Below, one piece after another: positions 1 through 10,446 of a stretch of DNA of 64,000 nucleotides. The translations under genes were made by a program, and so were the position numbers. Location: the NCBI GenBank assembly GCA_026075535.2, contig AP026548.1:3844001-3908000 (forward strand). Direction: 5' to 3'. Source of the DNA: Tricholoma matsutake. Its lineage: Eukaryota; Basidiomycota; Agaricomycetes; Agaricales; Tricholomataceae. Each line of letters begins with the position of its first letter. Within the stretch, counting starts at the first letter, position 1. The notes beneath the pieces are model-generated. The model was not told the DNA's origin. It made no database searches and worked only from the letters and a program-made list of their open reading frames with translations.

Positions 1-124
1 TTCATTGTTTCCCGCTCATCCCCTCATCATTCCATCTCCCAGTCTGAGTCGTCTCCAGTCGCCTTGTTGCATTGTCGTTCCATTTGGCCAAGTCAGTGTC
101 ACTGTTGTCCTGCCATTTTGCAGT

Positions 125-445
125 TGTACCCATTCCCACCCCGCAAGCAGTTGCTTGCAGTGGTGGTTCTGGGTCCTAGGGTGGTGGCTGTGTCAGCCGT
201 TGTCGTGGTTTTGAGGCTGTGGCATCATTATCACATAGATAAAACCTATCATTAAGGAAATTTCAGTTAGTTAAACAAAACAACAAAAATCATGTAAAAA
301 AACACTTACAAGTGAGCCCAAACAACAATACCATCATTTGGGCTCATTCCCATTGTTGGTTATTGGGGTAGGAGGTAAGGAGGGGGCAGTGCCGTTGAAG
401 GTGATGTGCCAGCATTGTTGATGATGTGGCTGTGTTGATTTGTCA
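125..445. repeat. dispersed repeat, copy 1
   Basis: The segment resembles 17985-18335: both contain a CCCACAAGCAGTTGCTT-like stretch, an A-rich run, a splice-donor-like ACTTAC and a GGGCCCAAA/TTTGGGCCC-type hairpin (here 313-346, stem GAGCCCAAA). No open frame of note covers it. Position 1-124 upstream holds nothing I recognise. It looks like a piece of a repeated, now non-coding element; the second copy lies inside the hAT element at 17623. The family is not identified. Confidence 0.4.
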
Positions 446-489
446 TCGCAGCTGGGGCAGTACATAGAGAGATAAAACTATGTACCTGT

Positions 490-583
490 AATGATGCTTT
501 AGTCTAATGGTTATATCGCTGCCCTAATTGTACTTTATCATGTGACTACAAGGGTTCAATCCCTGTGGTAGCCACTGATTTTT
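490..583 (+). repeat. tRNA-derived head (SINE-like) with Pol III boxes
   Basis: An A-box-like TAGTCTAATGG (500-510) and a B box GGTTCAATCCC (553-563) have tRNA spacing, and a run of five T (579-583) follows the presumed 3' end GGTAGCCAC, as a Pol III terminator would. The 5' acceptor strand (around ATGATGCT) does not pair well with the 3' strand and there is no clear anticodon stem, so this is not an intact tRNA gene. A tRNA-derived SINE head or tRNA pseudogene fits best. Confidence 0.4.
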
Positions 584-595
584 CAGTCAAATATA

Positions 596-760
596 TAAGC
601 AACTCGGACAGTCCTAGGACTCAGCTCGGACTCAGCTCAGACTGGACATCTAGTTTGGCAGGACTTTCAGCCAAAGAAGTCCAAGCAAAGTCTGAGCAAA
701 GTCCTTGGACAGTCCTAGGACTGTCTGAGTGTCTGAGCAGAGTCTGCTCGGATTGGGGGG
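596..760. repeat. palindrome-rich AGTCCTAGGACT cluster
   Basis: The palindrome AGTCCTAGGACT occurs at about 609-620 and 713-724, flanked by repeated CTCGGACT/GTCTGAGC words in both orientations. The arrangement suggests the ends of a small inverted-repeat (MITE-like) element, but no target-site duplication is evident. No coding potential is seen from here to about 930. Confidence 0.35.
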
Positions 761-929
761 GGAGTGTAAAGACCTCCTGATGTGTCCATGGTGCTAGGGG
801 GCATGTTAGGCAAAAATGGTGGTGCACTAAAGGCAGGACTGTTGGGAACGGTGTGTAGGGAGTCTGTGGAGCTTTGGGAAGCATCATCCACTCCATACCT
901 GCCTATCTTGGGCAGCGCATTTGCGATTT

Positions 930-1345
930 TGGGCCTTAGGAGAGAGTTTTCTACTATCAGGGCAACCTCAGCCTCTAGCAAAGGGAAATCCAAAGTTAAA
1001 ATTATACTACATATTACAGGGATTGGAGGTGCACCTAGCAAAGGGAAATCTGAAGGGAAAACTCTGAGGACCCCTTTGCCAATGCCCAGTATATGTGAAG
1101 ACTGCAAAAATCAAATAATAGAAAAGGCGGAGATAGGCAGATCAAGGCTGCCAAATGACATCATACCAAGGGGTAGATGTCAGAAGAGGTGCTCTGCCTC
1201 TCAATATAAAACTGTCAACATGCACAAATGTGATAGAAGGGAAAATTAGTAATAAAATAAGGAAAAATCATAGAAAATGAAGAATAGGAGGAAATGAAGT
1301 GAGGAAAAATATAGGACAAATGTAAGAAATAGGAAAAACACATGG
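930..1345 (-). repeat. inverted repeat arm (partner at 3975-4395)
   Basis: Reverse complement of 3975-4395, recognisable through shared stretches such as TCATACCAAGGGGTAGATG and GGAAAAATCATAGAAAATGA. The two arms face each other about 2.6 kb apart. Between them lie the LTR at 1760 and the LINE scrap at 3164. The arms read like untranslated or intergenic parts of a retroelement inserted twice in opposite directions. Confidence 0.6.
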
Positions 1346-1349
1346 GGCA

Positions 1350-1700
1350 TCCCCTAGTCCCCTTACACCCACCACCTCTCCTGCCAGTGCCTCTCCTGCC
1401 AGCACTTCCCCAGCATTCTGCTTCTTTTCTGCCCTCTTGGCAGCAACTGCCTTTTTCTGCTCCTCCTCCATGGCCTTCTTTTTCTCCTGTTCCACCCTGG
1501 CTGCCTCTACCCTAGCAGCCTCTTCTGCAGCCTATTGTTATTCCTCCTCCTTCCTTGCTTCCTCTTCCAGGTGCATCTCCTCCATCATTATTGCATCCTT
1601 GAACATGGCAAGTCTTTCAGCGGCAGATTGGGAGGGGAGTCATGTTGGTGATGGTGGTTGGAAGTTAAGCTTAAAACTTTTTCTGATCAACCAACAAATT
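1350..1700 (-). pseudogene. Ty3-like gag N-terminal remnant, copy 1
   Basis: Read on the minus strand, the segment encodes a charged coiled-coil stretch rich in Glu, Lys, Ala and Arg (for example EQEKKKAMEEEQKKAVAAKR), broken by stops. Such Glu/Lys/Arg coils open the Gag region of many Agaricomycete LTR elements. The same stretch, more decayed, recurs at 4740-5050, and in both places an LTR-like sequence beginning TGTCAAGACC lies about 60 bp beyond. No capsid or zinc-knuckle part remains. Confidence 0.4.
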
Positions 1701-1853
1701 TCCTGATTTGGATTTGAGCCTTCACATGCCTTGTAGGCTTGGCACTAAGGGGGAAATACTGTCAAGACCAATTCCTCTGACCGGATTTCTGATTGTTTTC
1801 TGCCATCTTTCCTGGCTGCCTTGCATCACAGCCTACCTCCTATCAGCAGCACT

Positions 1854-2715
1854 TAGTGTTTGCAGGTCCAGTCAATAGGACCGAAAAAAAGACTGAAACT
1901 GGACTGAATTGGACCGGAAAAGACCAGACCAGAGGTCTATTTATGGACCAGTCTTTTGCAGTCCAGTTGCTGGTCTTTCATCTTGAAAAATATAGTAGGA
2001 CCAATAAAAAACCAGTTTAAACCGGTTGCAACCAGTTGTTTGTCCCACCATGTATTTGACCTTACTCCCACACATATTTACTTCATTTTCGGTCCCTGGA
2101 TCATCATAAATGGTTAATAATTGGTCGAAATATGACAAAAAACGTTTTTGCATGAGTATTTTGTACAACTTTGATTGCATTGGTTATTGCATCAGCTATA
2201 TTTTCTTTGGACAGCTATATAACATCATAAACATAACAACAGCACACCTAACCATCTGTACCATGTTATTTTATTGATTTAACACCCCAAATGAACTGTG
2301 ACTACAAACTACAAATTATGAACTACAAACTACAAATTATGAACTACAAACTACAAATTATGAACTACAAACCACAACTTGAATGCATGTCCTTTTGGTT
2401 TTAGCCATATCTCAGTCAAAGCTTGGTGGAATTCCTTAAAAGTTGGACCAGTCTACAGGGAATTGCAATATCTATCCATCAAATATAGTATATGTATTGG
2501 TTATAATTGTTGAGATACATATGGCTTATTTCCTATGAAAATTTTTACAACAAAAGACCAGTCTGAACCAGTCTTTATTTGGTCCATGGACCAAATAGGA
2601 CTGGTCCTAAATGGCCTGGTTGTGGTCCCCCAATGTCTGGGTCAGTCCTAGACCGGTTGCAGTTGACAGTTGCCCCATTTGGAAGTCAAAAACCAGACTG
2701 GACCTTTAAACACTA
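1854..2715. mobile_element. hAT-type MITE (family 1), complete
   Basis: Ends are inverted: TAGTGTTTGCAGGTCCAGTC on the left and, in reverse complement, TAGTGTTTAAAGGTCCAGTC on the right. The element is flanked by a perfect 8-bp direct repeat GCAGCACT (1846-1853 and 2716-2723), the duplication length of hAT elements. Its empty site is visible in the related LTR at 5167. It is 862 bp, has no transposase frame, and carries several internal copies of the CCAGT/ACTGG words of its ends. Confidence 0.8.
2301..2378 (+). repeat. 21-bp tandem repeat inside the MITE
   Basis: About 3.7 copies of a unit close to GAACTACAAACTACAAATTAT, nearly identical to one another. It lies within the hAT-type MITE and is a simple minisatellite without coding sense. 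Confidence 0.8.
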
Positions 2716-3163
2716 GCAGCACTGCCTAGTGATGAAATTCCCTCATTTCCAATTTGATGAATTGGTTTCAGGATATTTGTCTTGGGAGGCCAGTTTGCAA
2801 ATTATCACAGCCTGGGAACTCCGAGCACCTCCAATCCTTAGTATCTAAGCTAGCTACTTTCATCTTGTATTAGGCAGTTTGTAAATCAACCAAGTTAACC
2901 CCTCAAATCCTCTTCTAAGTCTGCCTCGAACTATACCTTGTTCTCCTCAGAGAACCCCCAGAACTTATATCCCCTTTGAAATTAGGACACTTGACAAGGA
3001 AAAGGGCACAACTTCTTACAAGTTGAAGCCAAGTCCTTTCTGTCCCCTTATACTTGGTGTGTCATGCCAAGTGGACTCTGCCCCAGAATCCCATCAGGTT
3101 TCCCTTTCCTGTTCTGTCTTCCCTTTATCCTTCAACAGCTATTGACCAGGTTCAACCAGAAAT

Positions 3164-3960
3164 CTAATGATTTCCTTCATTCAGCTCAGAACTTAACAGG
3201 TTGAAGGTGCCATCACAGGGGACAAAGTTGAAAACAAGGTTGTGCCCTTTTGCTTTGAGGACAACTGAGCCACCTAGATGGTGGGAGAGAATGTTAGTAT
3301 CTGGGTCAGCTGCATAGGTACAAAAATCTATTGTGGAATCTGGGGAGTCCAGTTCAAAAAGGAAAGCACCACATTCAAGTGCCTGAAGGCCACTAATTAC
3401 CATTTTCTTGGCAGTTCTCCCACCCACTGCAGAAAATCCATCATCATCATTGCCAAGCCTACAGAGGTGTTCATTCATGGCATTGCAGAGCTTGGAGTTG
3501 GCAAGAGGGGAGCAGTCTTTGGGGGTCAGGATGTCATTGAGGTCAACCTGGACCAGGACCATATGGGCAGCCAAGAGGACTTGTTGTTGGAGGCAGACAT
3601 CTTGGCTGGGAACACCTGGGTTGAACTTGTTGGTTAGGAGAGAGGGGGGGGTCTGGGAGTCACACTGGAGGGCCAACTGGTTGGTGGTGTGGTATGGGGA
3701 TTGGTGGCAGGTGAGGGGTGGATTTTCATAGCAATTTCAGCCAGGTTGAGGGACATTGATGCATGTTGGGTTACGACCTCCTGAAGGCTGACCAGGATTG
3801 AGGCTTGCTGAGCAGAAGTGGCATCTAGAAAGGTTTTGGTGACTGAGAGTTCTGCTGTAAAGGGCTCAAGTTGACCATGGAATCTATCTGCAGCCTAGGC
3901 AGTCATGTCCACAGCATCATCCTCCAGAAGGTAGGTGACCACATGTATGTGTAAGGGGAC
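3164..3960 (-). pseudogene. LINE ORF1-like (gag-like) remnant
   Basis: The minus strand carries a 170-residue frame (3676 to 3164) and, upstream in another frame, a helical stretch (up to about 3960). The pattern, a coil followed by KMVISGLQALECGAFLFELD and a FNFVPCDGTF motif, is what I recall from ORF1 proteins of Tad-like LINEs in Agaricomycetes. The frame breaks off where the LTR begins at 3198; its last residues are LTR-encoded. No reverse transcriptase is present, so it is a 5' scrap of the LINE. Confidence 0.45.
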
Positions 3961-3974
3961 TAGGGGGGACTAGG

Positions 3975-4395
3975 GGGGGTTCCCTGTGTGTTTCTCCTAT
4001 TTTTTATGTTCATCCAATATTTTTCCTCACTTCATTTCCTTCTATTCTTCATTTTCTATGATTTTTCCTTATTTTATTACTAATTTCCCTTTCTATCACA
4101 TTTGTGCATGTTGACAGTTTTATGTTTAGAGGCAGAGCACCCCTTCCAACATCTACCCCTTGGTATGATGTCATTCAGCAGCCTTGATCTGCCTATCTCC
4201 ACCTTTTCTATTTTTAGATTATTATTTGATTTTTGCAGTCTTCACATATACTGGGCATTGGCAAAGGGGTCCTCAGAGTTTTCTCTTTGGATCTCCCTTT
4301 GCTAGGTGTGCCTCCAATCCCTGTAATATGTAGTATAATTTTAACTTCAGATTTCCCTTTGCTAGAGGCTGAGGTTGCTCTTATAGTATGGCTGC
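3975..4395 (+). repeat. inverted repeat arm (partner at 930-1345)
   Basis: Matches the reverse complement of 930-1345 over about 400 bp with scattered differences. A short frame (4233 on) is mirrored in the partner arm, but it stops soon and looks fortuitous. 4396-4740 shows nothing I recognise. Confidence 0.6.
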
Positions 4396-4739
4396 AGCTG
4401 CATCCATGGGCATTTTTGCTGTGTATGATGTTGTCAGCAGGGTTGACAGGGGCCAGAGAAGCAAAGAGTGAAGCAGTGATCTGGAAAGGAGGGGGGGAGG
4501 ATTAGCAGGAGGTTGGATTAGTGGTCAAATCAACCAGGACCCCAAAGGAGGTGATGGAGGTTAGAGATCAAGAAGCTCTCTTGCTTGCACACATGTCCCT
4601 GGGACCCTATCCAGAAACACAACAATTTTTGGTTTGAACATCTAGTAGTGGTCAGCTATGCACACAACAAGGAAAGGGAGACTCACCTTTTGCAGGGGAT
4701 AGCAGTTTACACCCGCACTAGGGCCTCAGATTCTGCAGG

Positions 4740-5050
4740 TTCTGCCCATGCCTTCCCCTTCAACTTTTCTTGGGGGACTCACTCCCCTCTGCTTCCCCAG
4801 CCACCTCCTTGGTCTTCCACTTCTTGTGCATCCTCTTGGTGGCAACTGCTCATTTCTGCTCATCTTCCACAGCCTTCTTCTCAGCCTCCACTCTGGCTGC
4901 CTCCACCCTTGCTGCCTCTTCCACTGCCTATCACTCCTCTTATTCCTTTCTCACTTCCTCTTCCAGGCACAGCTCTTCCATCATCATTTGTTCCTGTCAT
5001 GCCTTGAAGGTGGCAAGATGTTCAGCAGCAGTTTGCAATGAGGCAGCCAT
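4740..5050 (-). pseudogene. Ty3-like gag N-terminal remnant, copy 2
   Basis: On the minus strand a degraded Glu/Lys/Ala coil parallels the one at 1350-1700 word for word (for example AARVEAARVE), with several stops. The order gag scrap, purine tract, TGTCAAGACC is the same as at 1600-1770, so the two loci are copies of one element. Confidence 0.4.
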
Positions 5051-5166
5051 GTTGATGATGGTGGTTGAAAGTTAACCTTAAAAAATTTCCTGATCAATCA
5101 ACAAGCTTCCCAATTCATATTTGAATTTTCACGTGCCTTGTAGGCTCAGCACTAAGGGGGAGAAAC

Positions 5167-5775
5167 TGTCAAGACCTGATTTCTCTGACTGATTTCCGAT
5201 CATCTCTGCCAATTTTTCTGCCTGCCTTGCAGCACAGCTTGCCTCCTATCTGGAGCACAGTCTGGTGATGAAATTCCCTTGTTTCAATTACAATGAGGCA
5301 GTTCTAGGTCATTGCCTCAGGAGGCTGGTTACTACCTATCACTGCCTCAGAAATTCTGGTTAATTCCAGACCTTAGTATTTAACTTAGCCATTCCCATCT
5401 TGTATTAGATAGTTTGTAAATCTACCAAGTCAACCCAAAGTCTCTTTCTAAGTCTCTGCTTAATTCCTATCTCATCCTCCTTCAGGAAACCTCCAAACCT
5501 CCTAAGCTCTGACTTGCTCTCTCAGAAATCCTCCAGAGATCATAACTTCCTCCTGTACCCTTGTCTTGAAATCAGGACACTTGATGACACAACTTCTTAT
5601 AAGTTGAAGCCAAGTCCTTTCTGATCCCATTTTACTTGGCCTAGTGGATCCTGTTCCAGAACTCCTCCAGATTCCTGCTTCCTTCCTTTTTCCTCTTGCC
5701 ACCTCCATCCACTGTCAACTGGGTCTGACCAGAAATCTGATGTTCTCCTCTTTGAGTTGAGTTCTGAACACAACC
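5167..5775. mobile_element. LTR of a Ty3-like element, copy 2
   Basis: Starts TGTCAAGACC after the purine tract AAGGGGGAGAAAC and parallels the LTR at 1760 along its length, including the GATGAAATTCCCT and CAAGTCCTTTCTG words, but without the MITE. The right end, near CTGAACACAACCA, is less certain. It provides the empty-site control for the 1854-2715 insertion. Confidence 0.5.
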
Positions 5776-5829
5776 AGCATACCCAACCAACTCCAAAATG
5801 GAGCAACTGCAACCAATGGTCTGGTTGCA

Positions 5830-5893
5830 TTCAGTTGGGTTCAGTTGGGTTGCAGTCATTTTTCAGTCCAGTCAACTGGACCTTTAAACACTG
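5830..5893. mobile_element. hAT-type MITE (family 1), right-end fragment
   Basis: CCAGTCAACTGGACCTTTAAACACT matches the right end of the 1854-2715 MITE, with the final A changed. No matching left end is found nearby, so only the right end survives. 5894-6150 shows no features. Confidence 0.5.
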
Positions 5894-6154
5894 ACCAGAA
5901 TCAACCAGGTTACTTCATATTTGCACTAGGTATTCTTGTGTTGATAATGGGGGAAGTTGGTATTACAAGATTATGACTATAGAATTGTTTTTGTCATATC
6001 TCACTCATCTCTTCACCATTTTGGATAAACCAGGGACTGATATGATTCAAAAATGTCAAATCCTACTCCCCATCCATGTCTCTGAGACCACAGTCCAGTT
6101 TTAGACCAGTCATAACTGGCTTTTTGTCAGTTACAATGTTTTTCTGCACATCCT

Positions 6155-6217
6155 TTGTTACACAGAACACATATATATGTTCGATAGTTACTTTACCACC
6201 TCAGTCACTTATACAGA
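6155..6217 (+). mobile_element. partial copia family B LTR (plus orientation), left piece
   Basis: CTTTGTTACACAGAACACATATATATG through CTTATACAGA is the reverse complement of part of the LTR at 16890-17185. It continues at 11886-11984 after the family A element, which landed in it and duplicated ACAGA. The LTR start is missing, so it is a 5'-truncated or solo LTR in the opposite orientation to the neighbouring family B element. Confidence 0.6.
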
Positions 6218-6453
6218 TGTTGGAGCAGACTATATACGCTGCACAGTGGAAGAGACAACACGTTCCTTACAACCTACCTGGGGTTTACTTAGACTTACAG
6301 CTAGGGTTAGCAGAGGTAAGAACACTGTATTCCTACTACGGTACAGGTTCTCCTTATATACATAATAATAAGGACATCACATGACTCAGGAATGCGTATG
6401 CTGCATGTATTGCCTCATGTATACAGCATGCATCACTGGGATTAATTTCAACA
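6218..6453 (-). repeat. copia family A 3' LTR
   Basis: Same sequence as 11607-11880 except a 38-bp deletion after GACTCAGGAATG, whose borders share the short word AATG/ATG, as expected of slippage. The minus-strand purine tract GAGGGGGGG (6454-6462) lies directly inside it and would prime plus-strand synthesis. Confidence 0.9.
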
Positions 6454-6489
6454 CCCCCCCTCAAACTGTACAGCGCTTGCTCTAAGCAG

Positions 6490-7110
6490 CTAAGTTTGAA
6501 TCTTGAAAGTAATTCCGAGAGAGTCTCTAAATTTCCTGAATAGGATGGCGCCAAGGTTCTTTGTGAACATGTCAGCCGGATTATCACTTCCAGGAATGAA
6601 AACGACTGTGACTTTGTCATTTTCTATGCATTCGTGGGTGTAGTGGTAGCAAATGTCTATATGTTTGGTCCTTCTTTCCTGAACTGGATTTGATCCAATA
6701 AAGATGGATCCCTGATTATCAGCACAGATTGGTACACGCTTCAGTGTATATCCAAGTTCCTGGAATAAGGACTCTATCCACACTATCTGCCGACAAGTGT
6801 CGGAGAGAGCCATATATTCGGCTTCTGTGGATGACAGTGCTACAGTTTTTTGTAAACGGGACTGCCAGCACACAATGCCACTCGCCAGAGTAGCAAAGTA
6901 ACCCATTGTAGATCGGCGCTTGACAGTGTCAGCTGCCCAATCAGAATCTGTGAAGGCCTGCAGCCTCTCGGATTTCTCTCCATCATAGACTATACTGTAC
7001 TTCTGGGTTCCCACCAGATAGCACATTATGTACATTGCTTTGTCTAGATGTTCTTGGCTAGGATTAGCCGAGAATTGCGACATCTTGATTACCGCGTAAG
7101 CAATATCAGG
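6490..7110 (-). pseudogene. copia family A RNase H and end of RT
   Basis: Carries the final RT helices and copia RNase H: AFTDSDWAAD (first catalytic Asp), STEAEYMAL (catalytic Glu), and a CADNQGSIFI stretch with a later Asp. It ends about 35 bp before the purine tract. It is in the same reading frame as the upstream RT; only a TGA at 7111-7113 separates them. That TGA stands where copia elements have Arg in the GTRPDIAYAV motif. Confidence 0.88.
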
Positions 7111-8247
7111 TCACGTTCCGAGCATCAGATACAATAAAGATCCGATCACAGACTGATATTTTGATCTAAGCGCCGCGTTTGGTGTCACTGTGTTCTCCGA
7201 CGGTTTGTAGCCAGTCGGGAGTGGAGTGGGGGCAACTTTGGCATTTGTCATCTCGAACCTCTCGAGCACTTTGGCGAGATATTCTGTTTGATCGAGTTTG
7301 ACTTTTGTAGCGGTCTGGGTGATGCGCATGCCTAAGAATTCCGTGACTTTTTCAGTACTACGGCACTCCCAATGCTTCAGGCAAGCATTCTTCTTTTCAT
7401 CCACAAGTTTCTTGTTCTTGCCCATGAACAAGCCATCGTCAACATAGACTAGCGCAATAATGATGCTGCCTGTCTTAGGATCCTTGTATATGAAGATGCC
7501 GGCATCAGAGCTGGCGCGCACAAACCCAATGGTGCACATAAATGCCTCTAGCTCTTTCCACCATGCTAGTGAAGCCTGTTTAAGGCCATACAATGCTCGG
7601 CGTAAGCGCATTACTTTGTGCTCTTTACCCTCGAGTCTGAAACCCTCGGGTTGATCCATATAGATCTCCTCATCAAGTTTGCCATATAAAAATGTGGTTT
7701 TTACATCTAGACCAGTCATATACATGCCTTCTAGAGATGCAAGGGCAAACATGAGGCATATGGTCTCGTAGCAGACTACTGGTGAGAAAATCTCATCAAA
7801 GTCAATGCCTTCGACTTGTGAAAAGCCTTTGGCCACGAGTCTGGCTCGTTTTCTTCCATCCGATTTCATGGAGAAAACCCATCTATTTTTGATCGTTTTC
7901 CGATCATGTGTAAGATCGATGATATCATAGACTTGTCGCTTGTGAAGAGCCTCTAACTCTTCACGACAAGCCTGTTTCCACTCAAGTTGCTGCTGCTGGG
8001 GTAGGCGCGCAATATCGCGAAATTGGTTTGGAACTAGGCTTTTTCCGCTTGATGGTGTGACTGCTTTTGATAACAGCCAGCGGATAAGCTCATCTCCACC
8101 TTCCTTGGTTATCTTTTTAATATAACCTGCTTCGTCCGGTTCCCCCATTGGGTAATCATGTTCTTGATTATTGGAATTGGGCACACTCTCGTGGGGTGCC
8201 GAACTCGGTCCAGCAACCGGTTCTTGCTGTTGAGGTCGTGGTCGTGT
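7111..8247 (-). pseudogene. copia family A reverse transcriptase
   Basis: Copia RT with the WVFSMKSDG and ARLVAKGFSQVEGIDFDEIFSPV blocks, the GLDVKTTFLYGKL block holding the first catalytic Asp, LYGLKQA, and the ALVYVDDGLF box (Y-x-D-D). All catalytic residues are present. It follows the integrase in the same frame after a TGA at 8248-8250. Translation of RT and RNase H would need read-through or an intact sister copy. Confidence 0.9.
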
Positions 8248-10446
8248 TCAGTTATGATCTGAATCTTGACCCACAGACTTCTTCCAATATCGATCATGTG
8301 CAATGTCTCTCTCTATGTCAGAGGGGAGTCGCTGTTCTCCATAGGTATTGCCGGGACAGTTTGGGATTTTCCTCTGCCTGCCTGATCGACGGGGCAATTG
8401 CTGCCATTCCTGTTGATCTTCACGTCTTGGATGAAAGTCCTCAGTGTTAACTGGAGGCGGCGGAGGAGGAGCATTAGTCGCATCATCATGCGCCTTTTGC
8501 TCATTTGGTAAATCATCATCATCATCTTCTAATGATGGAGGAAGGGGCGGATTTTGTGGCGGTATAGGGTCATCGCCATCCGTTCCAGATGAGTGGTCGT
8601 CATCTTCTGGTTCTGGAGGTGGAAAATCACCAAGGTCTGTCTTGGCAGGAGTTTTAGCTCTGGGACAGCATGGGAACATCGTTTCATCAAATAGTGCCGT
8701 GGCACCAATGAATATTGCGCCATTTTGTCGCATGAAACGATATGCTTTAATGCCATCTTCTACTCCAAGGTACGTCATTAACTCCGATCGAGGAGATAAT
8801 GTTGTTGGATGTTTTTCCTTTGGTAGATAGACATAAGCACCGCAACCGAAGACCTTCAGATTGTTTAGATCTGGGCGGACCTTTGTCAGGTCCTCAAAAG
8901 GTGTCAGCCATTTCAGGCGCCTTATTGGGGTTCGGTTGTATAAATGTGTTGCATGTTCTATGCAAAATTCCCACCATGATTGTGGTAGACAAGTGGTGAA
9001 TCGCAAGGTTTGCGACTTTTCCATTATTGTCCTTATGGCGCGCTCTGCGTGCCCGTTCTGTTGATGAACGTGGGGTGCAGACATCTCTATTTTGATGCCT
9101 AAGTCCTTGAGCTGTTTTTGTAGCTCACGATCCTTGAACTCCCCCCCTGGATCGACACGCCAGCGCTTGATTGTAGCGCCATATTGGGTTTTAGCCATCG
9201 CTTGAAATTGTCTAATCGCTGCAGCAGCGTCAGATTTCTTTCTGAGACATTGGACCCAAATATGTGACGTTTTGTCATCCAGAAATACAATGAAGTATTT
9301 ATGTTTGTGGTACGATAGTACCGGGAGTTCCTTTAGGTCAGAATGTATTAATTCAAAGGATTTGTCAGCTCGTGAGTCTGACTCGGGAAAAGATTTTGAG
9401 GTCATTTTCCCTTCTGCACACCCTGGACATATAATTTTGTCTTTAGGAATAATTAAATTCCTTGGGAATTTTATGGTGCTTTTAGGCATTTTACCTAGTG
9501 CCTCTTTGGATGGGTGTCCAAGTCGCCTATGCCAAGTCAAGTAGTCAGCGACATAAATGGTCGCGACATTAACCTTTTTGGTGCTCAATATATGAGTCCG
9601 AGCCCAATAGATCGTGTCATTCCTCCTTAGAGGGACACAATGCATGATTGGGTTTCCATGCTCGATAAATGAAATGTGTGCAGAGGAACCACGCACATCA
9701 CTTCCGTCTTGTAAAAAGACCCCCATTGACATCAATCGAGTATTAATGTCGGGTATGTAGTAGACGGGGTATAACCGCGTTTCACGTGTCTCTGACTTCC
9801 CATGACATACTACCTGGTGTTTAATGAAGACTGCTCCTTTTCCTACTATATGAGTAGTACCAGTGGCCGTTTGGACCAAGGTAGAGTTCTTTCTCGGTAA
9901 AGGCTCGTAAGAAGCGAAATCTTTTATTTCACCAGTGAAGTGTTTTGATGCGCCTGAATCCATGATCCAGTCGGCACCTTTCTTACAATCTCCCTTTGCA
10001 CACATAGCACATATATTAAGATCTAAATAATTCCATGATACGTTTAATAGCGGTAAAATTTCACATGAAAAGTTTGCTGTATTCATAGGAATATTAATCT
10101 TAGTGCTTGTGGCAGGGAAAAGGACTGACCTGTCATCATATGCCCCTGTATCAAGGGGTTCATTGACGAGCATTTTGTCGACGGCTTTCCACACTTCCTC
10201 ATCAGACACCGGAGGTTCAGATCCGAGGGAGACGGTATCGTCTTCTACCTCCTCGATCCTAGACTCGGGTTCTGGTTCTATCCTTCTTCTCTTTCCTTCT
10301 CGCACCATCAGGCGCTCTTCCAGCGGTCGCAGATTTTTTGCGGTGCGCAGAAGTTGCATTTGCTCGAGGGTGTCTCGAGCTTGCTGATATTCAGCATAAA
10401 CCAAACGAGAGGTAGAGGCCGCGCCCGTATATGCCTGTGCAGGCGG
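8248..10446 (-). pseudogene. copia family A protease and integrase
   Basis: In order: an acidic linker, aspartic protease DWIMDSGASKHF, a GAG-prepol/zinc-binding HRRLGHPS...CPGCAEGK (H-H-C-C), and integrase with Asp in LIHSDLKELP, Asp in RVDPGGEF and Glu in QQNGHAERA, i.e. the D,D,E triad. A Pro/Asp-rich linker precedes RT. The frame is the same as gag and RT; TGA codons at 10447-10449 and 8248-8250 bound it. Confidence 0.9.

Larger units (their letters stand above)
1760..3198. mobile_element. LTR of a Ty3-like element, split by a hAT MITE
   Basis: Begins TGTCAAGACC directly after the purine tract TAAGGGGGAAATAC and ends CTTAACA, giving the TG...CA ends of an LTR. A diverged copy lies at 5167-5775. 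The copy here is interrupted at 1854-2715 by a MITE; without it the LTR is about 580 bp. The right end abuts LINE ORF1 sequence at 3199, so the LTR entered a LINE copy. Orientation is uncertain because both strands give TG...CA ends. Confidence 0.5.

Noticed and set aside
490..575. Intact tRNA gene
   Set aside because: Internal promoter boxes are good, but the acceptor stem does not pair and no anticodon arm forms.
715..1249. 130-codon minus-strand and 155-codon plus-strand ORFs near 900
   Set aside because: They share the inverted-repeat sequence found at 3975-4395, where the frames are broken; no protein family is recognisable.
8444..8830. 128-codon plus-strand Gly/Ser-rich ORF
   Set aside because: Antisense of the Asp/Pro-rich linker of the copia family A pol.
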